From: Pezicula radicicola
Taxonomy: Eukaryota > Ascomycota > Leotiomycetes > Helotiales > Dermateaceae
Direction: 5' to 3'
Assembly: GCA_003008705.1 (NCBI GenBank)
Contig: PDUO01000009.1
Coordinates: forward strand, 62,001 to 126,000
DNA length: 64,000 nt
Shown: positions 23,408 to 33,494 of the stretch, piece by piece
Layout: every line of letters starts with the position of its first letter
Position numbering within the stretch: the first letter of the stretch is position 1
Notes under the pieces: model-generated
Database searches by the model: none
Told to the model about the DNA's origin: nothing
The model's input: the letters and a program-made list of their open reading frames with translations, nothing else
Translations under genes and position numbers: made by a program

Positions 23408-24848
23408 ATGGCGGCAGGTTTCTTATCCTTCATCTGGAACAACAAGTTCGGACTTCCTTCACTACCACCACCTGGAACCTTCAATGGGAAAACGATTCTT
23501 ATTACCGGTGCATCTTCAGGCCTGGGACTTGAAGCAGCTATTCACTTCGTAAACCTCGGCGCCTCTTCAGTTATCATAACAGCTCGAAATGAGGCACGAG
23601 GCAACGTGGCTAAGGAAGATATCTTAAAACGAACAAGGACAAAGGATAAAGACGTTGTCAAGGTTATGGAATTGGATATGGGCACTTTTTCCAGCACCAA
23701 GGCCTTTGCTGACAGGGTGAAATCTGAGGTGAAGATGATCGACTATGTCCTCCTCAATGCCGGTCTTCTGAACGTCGAGTTCAAGCAGTCGAGTGAAGGG
23801 TTCGAAGAGACGATTCAAGTTAATGTGCTTTCCACGGCGTTGCTCGGCATCTTATTATTGCCGTGGATCAAGGACGTTGGACATGGCAAAGCTCATCTAG
23901 GATTTGTGACGAGTGGTCTACACAGATTTGTTCGCATCGACGGAGACTTTCCAAGAGAGAACGTTTTGGCGTATTTCAACCAGAAAGAGAATTGGCCGAA
24001 GGGTCCACCGAGAAATCCAATGTACGCCATTAGCAAGTTGTTGGAACACTATGTCATCAATGAAATTGTGAGGCTTAGTTTAGGGCCGGATGGAAAGTAT
24101 TATAGCCCCTTTCTGTCCTCCGAACCTCAGAGTACCATACGAACTTGTTTTCAGAGATTATTTTGGCTTGAGTAACTCACTTGTCCTACTCAATATGATC
24201 TCTTACAGACGAATTCGTACGGTAACACATTCGTTACAGGTATCAATCAGACTCCTTCCAAGTGTTGACTAAGTGCTTCGCTTACGTCCCTCATTCCTTG
24301 TTACATAAGAGCTCCCTCAAGAAACAGGACACAGCTAACAACTATCCACTTAGACCCGGAGTGATAGTCAATCCCATGTGTCCAGGTAAAGCCCCTTACT
24401 CCTATCTCCCAACCAACCCAACAGTGAAAACAACTAAACTCACGACTTAAAAGGATTGGTTAAATCCAACTTAGCCCGACCATACAAAACTTCCTTCCTC
24501 AAATCACTACTACTCGATATTTTCTACGCGCTCGTATCGAAAAGTACCGAAGGCGGAGCAAGATCCCTCATTATCCCAGCCCTCACAACACCAGCCGAGA
24601 ATGGCAAGTTCATCAAGCCTTATTCTACCGACGAAGTGTATAACGCGTGAGTGATACCAAGCACAGTTCTGAATATTCGAAGAGGGATATTAGCTGATGA
24701 TGACCCTTTTCCTTTATCCAGACAAGCTGAGAAAAATATTACGGGACCCGAAGGAAGGAGAATGCAGGCTCAGGTATGGAAAGAGGTCCTGGCTGTTTTA
24801 CAGAAGGTACCAGAGGTGAAGGAGATTGTTTCTCAAAATACTATCTAG
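23408..24848 (+). CDS. Short-chain dehydrogenase/reductase
   Basis: NAD(P)-dependent oxidoreductase of the classical SDR family, retinol-dehydrogenase-like branch. I join exons 23408-24096, 24354-24385, 24454-24646 and 24722-24848, giving 347 codons (346 aa). The Rossmann motif is TGASSGLG, the stabilising motif is NAG (LLNAGL), the catalytic serine lies in VTSGLHRF and the YxxxK pair is YAISK. After the active site the small exons restore PGVIVNPMCPG and LVKSNLARPYK, which fits the usual PG motif of the family. The start is the ATG at 23408 after a long leader. The first intron (257 nt) has a weak GTATTA donor and is long for this window; the frame through it is required by the conserved PG motif. 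Substrate is unknown, and nothing nearby suggests a secondary-metabolite cluster. Confidence 0.82.
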
Positions 24849-25943
24849 TCTGCTTTAATTGGTGTAATAACTTGGAGTTGAGTAGGTGGAAGAATTGTGT
24901 CCTTACTCGCCGTAGAAATTGAAGTTGACACACCAAAGCACTAAAATACTTTCATTATGTAACTTAGTTGATTTAAGTGGCGAAGGTACCTACTTGATTT
25001 TAGCGATCTACTTGATTTAAGTGATACTGTAACTATTTTCATATAAGCAACTCAGTTATAGTGTCTTTTTTGTGTTCTTCACTTTTTCACTTGTTAAATA
25101 TCCAAATTAAAATTTCCTTGGCGAGATTTCCCCTCAGCTCATCTCACTTGACTCAAACCAAGTAGATAATTTAAGCGACGTGATTAAATGTAAATGTAAT
25201 CAGCAACTCTTCAAACCCATTACCCCAGTTATTAAACATCTGTATATTCATTCAAGTTTGGGTTCAAATGTTAGTCTTTCTAGTTACACTAGTTAGCTTA
25301 CCAATGACCATCCATTTGGTTTACGGAAACTAAGCTGAAATTCGCAACAAGTAACAAAACTTTGTTAGGTAAAGTGCAGTTAAGTAATTTAAGCCAATGT
25401 GTATACCTAGATCAAGCGAGTCATCTAAATCAAGTGTTAACGACAACACTTTAATTTAACTCTTGGTATAGTCCTAATCCTGTCAGGATTAGAACGTGAA
25501 TATCAACACCTATAGACAAGCTTTAGATCAGATACTTGAACCCAATAAGTTACTCAAATCAATTGAGTTACCTACCTACTCAAGTAGGTCACGTAGTAAT
25601 GACTGCATTCTACGGAAAAGTTTTTAGTCTCTGAACATGGTAGTAGTGCTTATATTTGACCCAGGTTTGGGAAGCATTGACGAATGACGCTGGTTTTCCA
25701 TGTAAGTGTTTCTGGCGTGTGTGAAATGAAATCAATTTAGCCGAAGTGATGAACTAGTCAAATCTCGATGTCCACATAGTGGTTGGGAGACGAGCGAAAT
25801 CCAATATCCTCTTTCCCTGTCATACGTGCTGGCACCAAAGAAAGCTTCCCATGTAGTCTGCCTATCATCGTATATTCGTGATCCATAAGTCGTCATACAT
25901 AATATTTCATCCTTCGCTTCTTAGCCCGAATCAATTTCCATCA
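24849..25943. repeat. AT-rich gap packed with ACTTGA/TTAAGT-type words
   Basis: No gene is readable in this 1.1 kb. It repeats short related words: TTGATTTAAGTG twice near 24,968-25,022, further TTTAAGT and ACTTGA forms up to 25,600, and a perfect 9-bp inverted repeat at 25474-25492. The pattern suggests a degenerate repeat, perhaps damaged by repeat-induced point mutation. Element ends and coding remains are not visible. Confidence 0.4.
25474..25492. repeat. Perfect 9-bp inverted repeat with one-base centre
   Basis: CTAATCCTG and CAGGATTAG flank a single T. This may be a protein-binding palindrome or part of the surrounding degenerate repeat. There is no gene start close by: ate1 ends at 25944 on the other strand and the SDR ends at 24848. 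Confidence 0.4.
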
Positions 25944-28031
25944 TCAAAAGCTCACGACCATGTCCCTCCCTAACTCAAGACCCACCGCAGAAACGAGATC
26001 TGCGATAGCGCCCTTGATAGATCGAGGGTTGCTGATAGTACCCGACTCCCATCCCATAAGCTCCCAGGTTTCCGCTTCTTCACCTCGAATACGCAGATGA
26101 ATGTGGTCAAGATCTATATCGTTTTCTAGTTGTTCTTTCGTCAAAATTCCAGGCATGGAACGTGAAAATAGAGGGAGTAACGGGTTTGGGACCGGAGGGT
26201 CGTCGTCTGAATCCTCGGGTTCATCAACATCCCCCATTTCATCGGGTTCATCCGATTCAGGTTCTGATGATTGGTGTCCAATTGGTGATGCATCATTTCC
26301 TGAAGCTTGTGTGCCTTTGTTTCTTTCTTGTGACAGGCTCACGAACTTCTTTTCATCCAGCAACTTCTTAACCCCATTGTCGAGAATATCCCAATCAAAT
26401 GAACAAGGATCCAGCATATATTGAGGCACATAGTCACACTTGTATCTCATCTTTACGCAACTGTGTATATAGAATCCAGCATACCACCAACGATAGCCTT
26501 CCTCTTTAGCCAATGAAATCTCTCGCAGAGCGCCTATCTTGCCGAAATCGTGCGCATGGACGGATTGGTCATACATGAAATATACTGCGCTTACGCATTG
26601 CGGGAGCAGATCGAGAACCCCAACAGCAACAAGCTTCCCATCAAGTCGGTAGCATTGGTGGTAGGAACCTAATTTTTGTTTACGCCCGTTGACCATTACC
26701 TCTTTGCGAATTACAGGCGAGCTGCAGAGGAAGCTTTTGAAGCCACCTTTTGATATTCGGTAAGGAGGCTCATGATGAACAACGCGCTGGTAGTTCTCGA
26801 AAAGTACATATTTTTCCTCAGTGAAGTCGTCAGGCTCAAGGGTAATAACGAGTCTATGTGCTGGATCAGGAGGTGTCTTCACCACCTCGATCTCATGAAT
26901 ACGTTCTGTGAGGACGAAGTCGGTATTGCATTTCTTAGCTTCTTCTCGTGACTTGGGATAAAGGATAGTCGCCTTCTTTGTATAGTCTTCTCCATGAATA
27001 AACTTGGCGAAGCGATTCAAGGCCTGCCGTTGATCTTTTCTTGCGTGGAAGGCATGAGAGTCAAGACGTATCGTGTACTGGGGGCAGCAAGAAGCGCGCA
27101 GATCTGGCTTGTAGAGGGTCGTCCCCGAGCGTCTCCAACCACGATTGAGAAGTTTCTCATAAAAAGCAGGAGCCAGAGAGGAAGTTGATGCGTAGTAGGA
27201 AAAACCTAGCAGACTAAGAGTCAATTATCATGCTTAGCTATGGATGCTGGATTTGGGAAGCCTCAGCTACAAGGGCTGGTACAAATATGAAGAACTGGGC
27301 GCCTGTGATCACTCAAATGACTTTTGAAGATGTATCACGGAAAGAATGGGCACAGTTGACTTTCTGCCTCGGTAGCTAAACTGGAATGCCAAGTGGATAA
27401 GAATAGGTATGACAAGTGTAGTGAGAGAAAGAGAGAGTGTGGAGCAAGGAAGGAGTGAAGAGCGGTGAATTGGTTGAACGCATGAAGAAATGGCTCCTCG
27501 ACGGAGAATGATGGAAAGATGTACGTTTCTTGGACTGACTTCCTGATTTGTTCTTGCAATAACCACAACTGCTATTCCTGTAGCCTGCGATGAGGTCAGT
27601 CAGAAGATGCTCGGCAGTGTGATGTGAACTTGTGATATGGAAAAGTAGACATAACGGAAGTTAGTGGTTTCTGCAATGCATGCAATAATAGTAATAATAA
27701 TGATGCTGTGTTGTGTCGCGTTATGTTTTGTTGTATGTAGCATGTAGTATGTAGTAGTATGCGGGGCCAATACGATCACTCGTGTACTACGTGAAAGTAG
27801 TGTAAAGTGAAGGGTCGAAGGGTGAAGTGGGATGGTGGGGAAGCGCGACAGTGTGACAGGCAGGAGTGGACGCACAGTGTCGCTCACCAAATGCCTAAAT
27901 TAACGACATCGAGCCGTTCGACCACGGGCAAAAACAATTGGAGAGAGATGCAAGAAGACGGGACGGAATTTTAGGCTTTTCCAGGGACACTAACCAATGG
28001 GAGCCAACGTCGAAACCTCAGGGGCCTGCAT
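25944..28031 (-). CDS. ate1: Arginyl-tRNA--protein transferase Ate1
   Basis: Enzyme that adds arginine to N-terminal Asp, Glu or oxidised Cys, marking proteins for the Arg/N-degron pathway. The main exon (27205-25944) has the family's SYYASTSSLAP, GWRRSGTTLYKPD, CCPQYTIRL and RKDQRQALNRF blocks and the C-terminal domain with SYHQCYRLDG, YFMYD and WYAGFYIHSC. The N-terminal cysteine motif is missing from that exon. I find it as SSCGYCKNKSG in a 60-nt exon (27584-27525), and a 37-nt first exon (28031-27995) gives MQAPEVSTLAPIG. The three exons sum to 453 codons (452 aa), and both junctions join in frame to give PIGYRNSSCGYC and KKRFSYY. The two introns (410 and 319 nt) are unusually long for this genome. 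An acidic low-complexity insert lies near residues 335-375. The function is secure; the first exon is moderately sure. Confidence 0.9.
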
Positions 28032-28083
28032 GACGCTGGAAAAGGCGAAAGAAAAAGAAAAACGGCAGGCCGTCACGCCGTGA

Positions 28084-28108
28084 TGCCAGATGCCAGATGC
28101 CAGATGCT
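28084..28108. repeat. Short tandem repeat of a 7-base unit
   Basis: GCCAGAT is repeated three times in a row, directly followed by TGCTAGCTAG. Confidence 0.6.
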
Positions 28109-28134
28109 AGCTAGTACTGTGTAGATACGGACCT

Positions 28135-28170
28135 CAGAAGAGAGAGAGAGAGGGGGGGGGGCAGAGAGCG
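28135..28170. repeat. GA run followed by a poly-G run
   Basis: An (AG)n tract passes into ten consecutive Gs at about 28151-28160, then GCAGAGAG. It is a low-complexity tract. Confidence 0.6.
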
Positions 28171-28305
28171 CCGCTCAGATATTGCGTTGCGTGCAGAAAG
28201 TAGCTGCAGGATTTCCTGCAGTATAGCCAGTAACCAGAGGGTCGGAGGAACTGTCGTAGTGAGAGTGAGGCGGCTTTGCGCCTTGTCGAAAGGACCAAAA
28301 AAGGT

Positions 28306-28342
28306 ATTTTGTCTGTCTGCCTGTCTGTCTGCCTGTCTGTTT
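28306..28342. repeat. TGTC/TGCC microsatellite
   Basis: TGTCTGTCTGCC is repeated two to three times with decay at the ends. It is a simple length-variable repeat. Confidence 0.65.
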
Positions 28343-28977
28343 GGTATGCGAGAGTTTATGGAACGGTGAGGGAGGGAGCGACGAGCGAGCGAGTAATGGA
28401 CAGCTTGTCAGACAAGAGAAAGGCAGGAGGAGTGCAGGGCAGGTGTATCCCGTAGGTACCTTCCGTACCGTAGTGAACAAAGGGGGCTGGCTTGGCTCCA
28501 GATGTGTCGGGCCTGAACCGGTGCCAGTCGGCGCAAAGTATGGATGTGGCCAAATTTGTTGTATCTGGGGGGAAAGTATTATTGATGAAAGCTCAAGGAC
28601 AACCTGGACAAGAAAGCCTTGTCCCTCTTGATGGCGCGAGGATGATGTGGTACAGTAACAGGCGAAAGCCGCTTGCGGACACAATCACATACGCTACAGT
28701 ATGGCAGTAACTGTACAGTATTACAGTTTCACGTATGACTGCAATTCCATCAAGTAAACGAAGACATCTTTGTCGGGGCCAACCAGACCAACAAAACCCC
28801 CACTACTAGTGTCGACAGCAACCACTTACCTGACTTTAGCTAGTCCTGGGCCTCTCCCAGGCCGGAATTGGCGGGGCGTTTGATTTCCTGTTCCAGGTCC
28901 ACGAAGAGCCCTTCCAAGCCATAAAAAAGAGAAATCTGAAGGGGAGCCGGATTCACATCTGTGTAGAGTAGCGTAGC

Positions 28978-29004
28978 GTCAGTAGTAGTAGGAGTAGTAG
29001 TAGC
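28978..29004. repeat. GTA trinucleotide microsatellite
   Basis: An interrupted (GTA)n run containing one GGA unit lies in the region upstream of the Nudix gene. Confidence 0.6.
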
Positions 29005-29543
29005 GGGGTCAAGGCTTCAAGCCTTTCTTTCTTCTGCCTTCTCTCAAGGGCACATTACGCATCCTTAGCTCCTGAGAGCACGAGACACCCGGTTTGCTAC
29101 TTAGAGCCACAGTCTGCCTCTGCCTCTGACTCTCTTGACTTTTTGGTCACTTCGATATCTCACATCAGGCACTGCTTCCTTAACCCCTACCATTGCCTGA
29201 TCTGGTTGCGAGATACAGACGCCCACGTTGTGGCTTGAACTCTACGGTCATCTCACACATACTGTTTGTTCTCTATAGCCCACCTTTTTCTGGGTCATAT
29301 ATGGGTTTCCATTGATTGAAGAAGAAAAAAAATCCAATCAATTCGGACTCAGAAAAGTCCCGTTCCTCTCTACCTTCTCCCCTATCATAACACACAACGA
29401 AGCAATGTCGCTTCCCGAGCTTTAAAAAAGCGACCAAATTTCGGCAACCTATCGCTCTCAATAAATTTCCAGAACCGCCTCTTCTCATTGTGTTTTTCAA
29501 CACAGTGCGTCTGCACCACTTTAGGTGAAGCACCGCCTTCATC

Positions 29544-30104
29544 ATGGCGGCGAGTCGCTCCATGGAGTCTCGTGTGGGAAGGACGAAGCAACGTAAGTGC
29601 CCAATTCCTTGGACGAGGTTGTGTGGCACCTAATTTTCAGCGCTGCCCATTTTTGCTCTCGTGCTCACATTCCTCCTAGGATACGCAGAGACCGGAGAAC
29701 GACTTGTTGCGGGTGTGGTTCCTCTCAACGAAGCAAAAACACATGTCCTGATGATTCAGTCCACAAGGAGAAATACCTGGGTTATACCGAAAGGCGGCTG
29801 GGAGAGCGACGAGACCTGCATGGAGGCAGCACAGCGGGAGGCATGGGAAGAGGCAGGAATTGTTTGCACTGTTGATTACGACCTGGGCCAAATCACGGAA
29901 AAAAGGACTTCCAAGCAGATTTCGAAAGATGCACCAAAGGCGCTCTACCAGTTTTACCAATGTACCGTCACCAGGGAAGAGAAGGAGTGGCCCGAAATGC
30001 ACAAGAGGAATCGTTGGTGGGCAACGTACACGGAGGCGAAGAGTTACCTTCGAGACCGTCCTGAACTATTAGAAGCTCTTGAACGCAGCACTATCAAGCG
30101 GTAG
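29544..30104 (+). CDS. Nudix hydrolase, diphosphoinositol polyphosphate phosphohydrolase type
   Basis: Exons 29544-29592 and 29680-30104 (87-nt intron) give 157 aa. The Nudix box is complete: GGWESDE, seven residues, then REAWEEAGI. The block before it, STRRNTWVIPKGGWE, and the ARETGERLVAG-like start (here YAETGERLVAG) match the DIPP subgroup, with yeast Ddp1 and fission yeast Aps1. These enzymes remove phosphate from inositol pyrophosphates and cleave diadenosine polyphosphates. Length agrees with the small fungal members. The first exon begins MAASRSMESRVGRTKQ and supplies the basic N-terminus. The subgroup is inferred from the motifs around the box. PHO81, an SPX protein of the kind that senses inositol pyrophosphates, lies about 30 kb away, but a link between the two loci is speculation. 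Confidence 0.9.
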
Positions 30105-31072
30105 CCATGGGGACCCGGTGTTTCTTCTCCCACGGTTTTATCAGCCCATTTCCTAGATCACGATGCATTCGAGCTGCGCGATGATCTAGGCCAGCAAACC
30201 ACTGGAGAGTTGTGGATACCGGGTTCGACCCTTTCGAGCAACCAGTTCTTCATCTGAGGACAATCGCGATTTACTTTAGGCATGGCTTCGGGGGCTTTTT
30301 GCTTTCTCTTCCACACAAAATGTTGCATTTCCCACCTGCTCTAGATGACAATCAAGTCAGATCTACAGCAGTACCTTTTATTGTCAAAATGGCTTCTATG
30401 TTGACTTGGGGCCGCAGCGACGTCCAACTTGCTATCTTTCCAGAAGCGCCTTAACAGCATTTAATCAAAAAGTCCCAGCTCATGCAATGCATCTGCGATG
30501 GCGTTACGGTATTTGAATCATTTTACTTAGAATACAATGGACAGGAGCATTAAAAGATAGGTGTCTAAAGGATACTTTAGGTATTTGAATAGAAAACAAT
30601 GTGCAATCATACAACTGCGTTAGAATTTGGCGTAACAAGTTTTTAGCAAACTTTGGCTTGTAACACTCTTTAATTACTGGACTTATTGCATGCAGCGTGA
30701 GGTGCTTGTTCCAATCCAATCAACTGAGCACAATTTTAACTACAGTATTCTTGGTCGAGGAGGAGGACTGCAAACTTAACAAAAGTGCAATAGGGAAGTC
30801 GCAAGACTATACTTTGTAGATGATTTTGAACTAAACAGCAAAAAAAAATTATATCGACTCCACTAGTCAGTTCGACGTCCAGAATCTCAGGAAATACTAT
30901 AAACGTTTGTAGCCAAAAAGCAACGTCATTTGGAGCTTTGCCGAATCTTTTGTAGCTTGAACGTCTCAGATCTATCATACGCGTCCACGAACTCAGTCTC
31001 TATCAACACCGCGTAATGGACGTTTTCCCTTCAATTGGATAGTCGACAATTCTCTTCATTGTCAAGCAACAT
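30105..31072. other. Intergenic region, Nudix 3' end to lsm1 promoter
   Basis: Nearly 1 kb without a supportable gene. It is AT-rich from about 30,500 to 30,960, and its short open frames on both strands lack family features. Confidence 0.5.
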
Positions 31073-31839
31073 ATGATGGAGAATCTCAATCTTGAAGATC
31101 CCCCTCCCATGGGCGGGGCACCTCAACTTGGACCTGGACCACCTCAGCAGAGTCCCCAACTGCCACCGCAGATGTTTACAACGGCTGCGCAGCTGCTTGA
31201 TATGACCGACAGTAAGGTTTCCGTCTTTCTAGCCCATGAAAATGCTGCTGGACATGGTATCGAGCAAGGCGCACATAGAATTTGGAACGGGAATGCGGCC
31301 TTGTTAGGCAGATTATGATGGACTTTGGTGTCACGATTGAAATATTGGCTAAAGGCTGACCTTGATATTCCCAGAAAAACTTATGGTAGCTCTGCGCGAT
31401 GGAAGAAAACTGATAGGAGTGCTTCGGAGCTGGGACCAGTTTGGTATGCCACTCACAACTCAAATCCAAGTCATTCTGCTAAACGTTTCCCGTAGCAAAT
31501 CTAGTCCTCCAAGGAACAATCGAGCGTATGTTCGTACCACCACCTAGTATTTCTCCTCGCAGCTCTCAAAATCCATCGCCTGTCCAACAACCAGGTCTCT
31601 ACGCCGATGTGCCCCGTGGTGTCTTTCTCGTACGCGGCGAGAATGTCTTATTGCTCGGTGAGATAGACCTGGACAAGGACGATGATGCACCACCAGGGTA
31701 TGAGAAGGCGGACGCGGAGGTAGTTGTTAAAATGAACAAAGAGCGAAAGGCCAAGGAGGCGAGGAAAGAGAAGTCCAGGTTGCGAAAGTTGGGAGAACTG
31801 GGCTTTGAGGGAGAGAATACCGGGGAGTCTTTGCTGTGA
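31073..31839 (+). CDS. lsm1: Sm-like protein Lsm1
   Basis: Subunit that defines the cytoplasmic Lsm1-7 ring, which binds oligoadenylated mRNA 3' ends with Pat1 and promotes decapping. Exons 31073-31211, 31375-31443 and 31496-31839 sum to 184 codons (183 aa). The Sm1 motif spans exons 1-3 (KKLMVALRDGRKLIGVLRSWDQF, then ANLVLQ), and Sm2 is FLVRGENVLLLGEIDLDKDDD, the Lsm1-specific ending. A Pro/Gln-rich N-terminal extension of about 35 residues and a Ser/Pro-rich insert between the Sm motifs are typical of filamentous fungi, as is the Lys/Arg-rich C-terminal helix. Two adjacent ATGs (31073 and 31076) could start it. Identification is secure. Confidence 0.94.
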
Positions 31840-32503
31840 GGGCGGAAAGGATCTAACAATTACTATGGCATGGGAATGGCTGAAAGTGCACGGAGAAAGA
31901 GCTCAAGTTGACTGAAAGGTCGAAATGGAGAAACTGGTACAGGGCAGAATATTGTGAAATGCACCTAGAACCAGCGGTGGATTATTTAAGGATGCAATTA
32001 GACTGCGGCACATCCACCGCATATTCATTCGGACATATTAGTCTATTCGATGAACATTTATTGCGAGCGCAATTGGTGCATTGGGCAAGAATATCACAGT
32101 GAGTTTTCGTTGAACCACGTGAAAAGAATTGACAGCTTCCAGGTTCTAGCCAGCGTCTTGGACTAGCATCCGCAGGCTTGTGTAGACTTCTGATCCAACT
32201 GTCCTTGGGGAGATTACCTGAATTCAACGGATACCAATTTTTCTAAGGCCTGTTGGGTGCCACTGACTTTGTTGCCTGCCAGGTTTGTATAATTGCCAGT
32301 GTGTGTGGTTTATCTTTCATCTTTTTTGCTCCGCTGTGACTCGCAAGCTTACAATTGACAAATTTGGGCCCTTGTAAGTGTATGGTTATTTATATATAAT
32401 GAATGATGAGTGAATGCTTTCGACATTACTGGGTATTATATTACTCAAAAATGCATGCAATTCTAACCCGCGCAAACGCCTCGCAATGCTAAGAAATTTA
32501 ACT
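31840..32503. other. Convergent intergenic region, lsm1 and vps20
   Basis: About 660 bases between two 3' ends. I see no gene or recognisable element; the rightmost part is AT-rich and fits transcript ends. Confidence 0.5.
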
Positions 32504-33258
32504 CTATGCCAACATAGCAACTCTCTCGCTCTGCTCTTCTCGTTCCCTCTCTCTCGCTTTCGCTCTCTCCTTGCTGGACAATTCCGTCCTCGGGACTTCT
32601 GGCAAGACATTTGTAGGCAAGCCCGTCTGTGGCACTTCTGGTAATGGTACGCCAGCAATTTCTGCCACTAGAGCATCTAGTTCGTCTTCCACCTCATCCT
32701 CATCATGGTTTGATATTCGCCCACCTAGCATATCGCTCACCTCCTGCAATAGTGATCAGCGAGAGTCCAAAACACAAACCCATAATCTCTTACCTGCTGA
32801 TACGCCACCGCTTCGGCAGTATCACCCATCAACTTCTCTACATGCTCCAAACCTCCCATTTCTTTATGAATTTCCTGTAGAACACTAGTCCCCTGCTGCA
32901 AGCCGAATACCACATCCTTCTGTACTAATGCAAATTCGACACTACTCGTTAACTTCTCCAACTGTTCTAGTTGCGCATCGGTCTTTGCCAGCAAAGACTC
33001 CTGGTACTTCTTTCTTCTCAGTGCCAATAGTGCCCTTGGTTTATCGCCTTTAGCTAACATTTCCTTTGCGATCGCCTTCTCGCGGTCCGTTAAGACGGTA
33101 ATGCGTTTCTGGTATTGGTGCAGCTTGTCGCGTTGGTTCTTCATGTCCAGGATAGCTCTGCAGGTTGCGAAGTTTTAGTGGGCGCTTCTGGGGTAGAGAA
33201 TCGGCGAAACATACTTATCCTGGGCAGATATCTTGTGAACGCTGGATGTATTTCCCAT
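32504..33258 (-). CDS. vps20: ESCRT-III subunit Vps20 (CHMP6)
   Basis: Charged multivesicular-body protein that is recruited by ESCRT-II and nucleates Snf7 polymers on endosomes. Exons 33258-33215, 33157-32794 and 32743-32504 give 215 aa. The protein begins MGNTSS, with Gly2 and Ser6 suited to N-myristoylation as in Vps20. The basic Snf7-domain core follows: AILDMKNQRDKLHQYQKRI, then LALRRKKYQESLL. The C-terminal part is acidic (HDEDEVEDELDALVAEIAG) and ends in a charged helix, the usual autoinhibitory and Vps4-contact region. All three exons join in frame. A divergent pair with rix7 leaves 236 bases of shared promoter. Confidence 0.92.
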
Positions 33259-33494
33259 GGTTGTCAAATGGTTTTCTGAGACGCAATTGCAAGTGCGCAT
33301 GCGACACCGCCGCAACCTCCTTCAAGTATCAAACCTAAATCGGCATCGTCATGATGCGATAAGCGATAAGCGGCCGGAAGTACTATTATCCTCATATTTT
33401 TCTTTTTTTGGCGGCAGCAACAAACTATGCGCCTTCAGTGCTTTCTTGCTTAATATTCTAGTATTGAGTAGTTTTAGAGGGAACAAGGACATCT

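Larger units (their letters stand above)
28032..29543. other. Divergent intergenic region with simple repeats
   Basis: This 1.5 kb region between ate1 and the Nudix gene has no supportable gene. It holds several short tandem repeats, listed separately, and AC/TC-rich sequence from about 29,040 that could be leader or promoter of the Nudix gene. Confidence 0.5.

Noticed and set aside
27335..27890. Minus-strand open frames upstream of the main ate1 exon
   Set aside because: They run through introns and other frames. The cysteine-motif exon at 27584-27525 explains the region better.
27887..27909. ATG at 27909 as the first exon of ate1
   Set aside because: It has the right phase and a GTGAGC donor but meets an in-frame TAG after four codons. 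The exon at 28031-27995 gives the expected PIGYRNSSC motif without a stop.
30212..30245. TTCGA word resembling a tRNA T-loop
   Set aside because: The flanking five-base stems do not pair and no D or anticodon arm could be drawn. No tRNA was accepted anywhere in the window.
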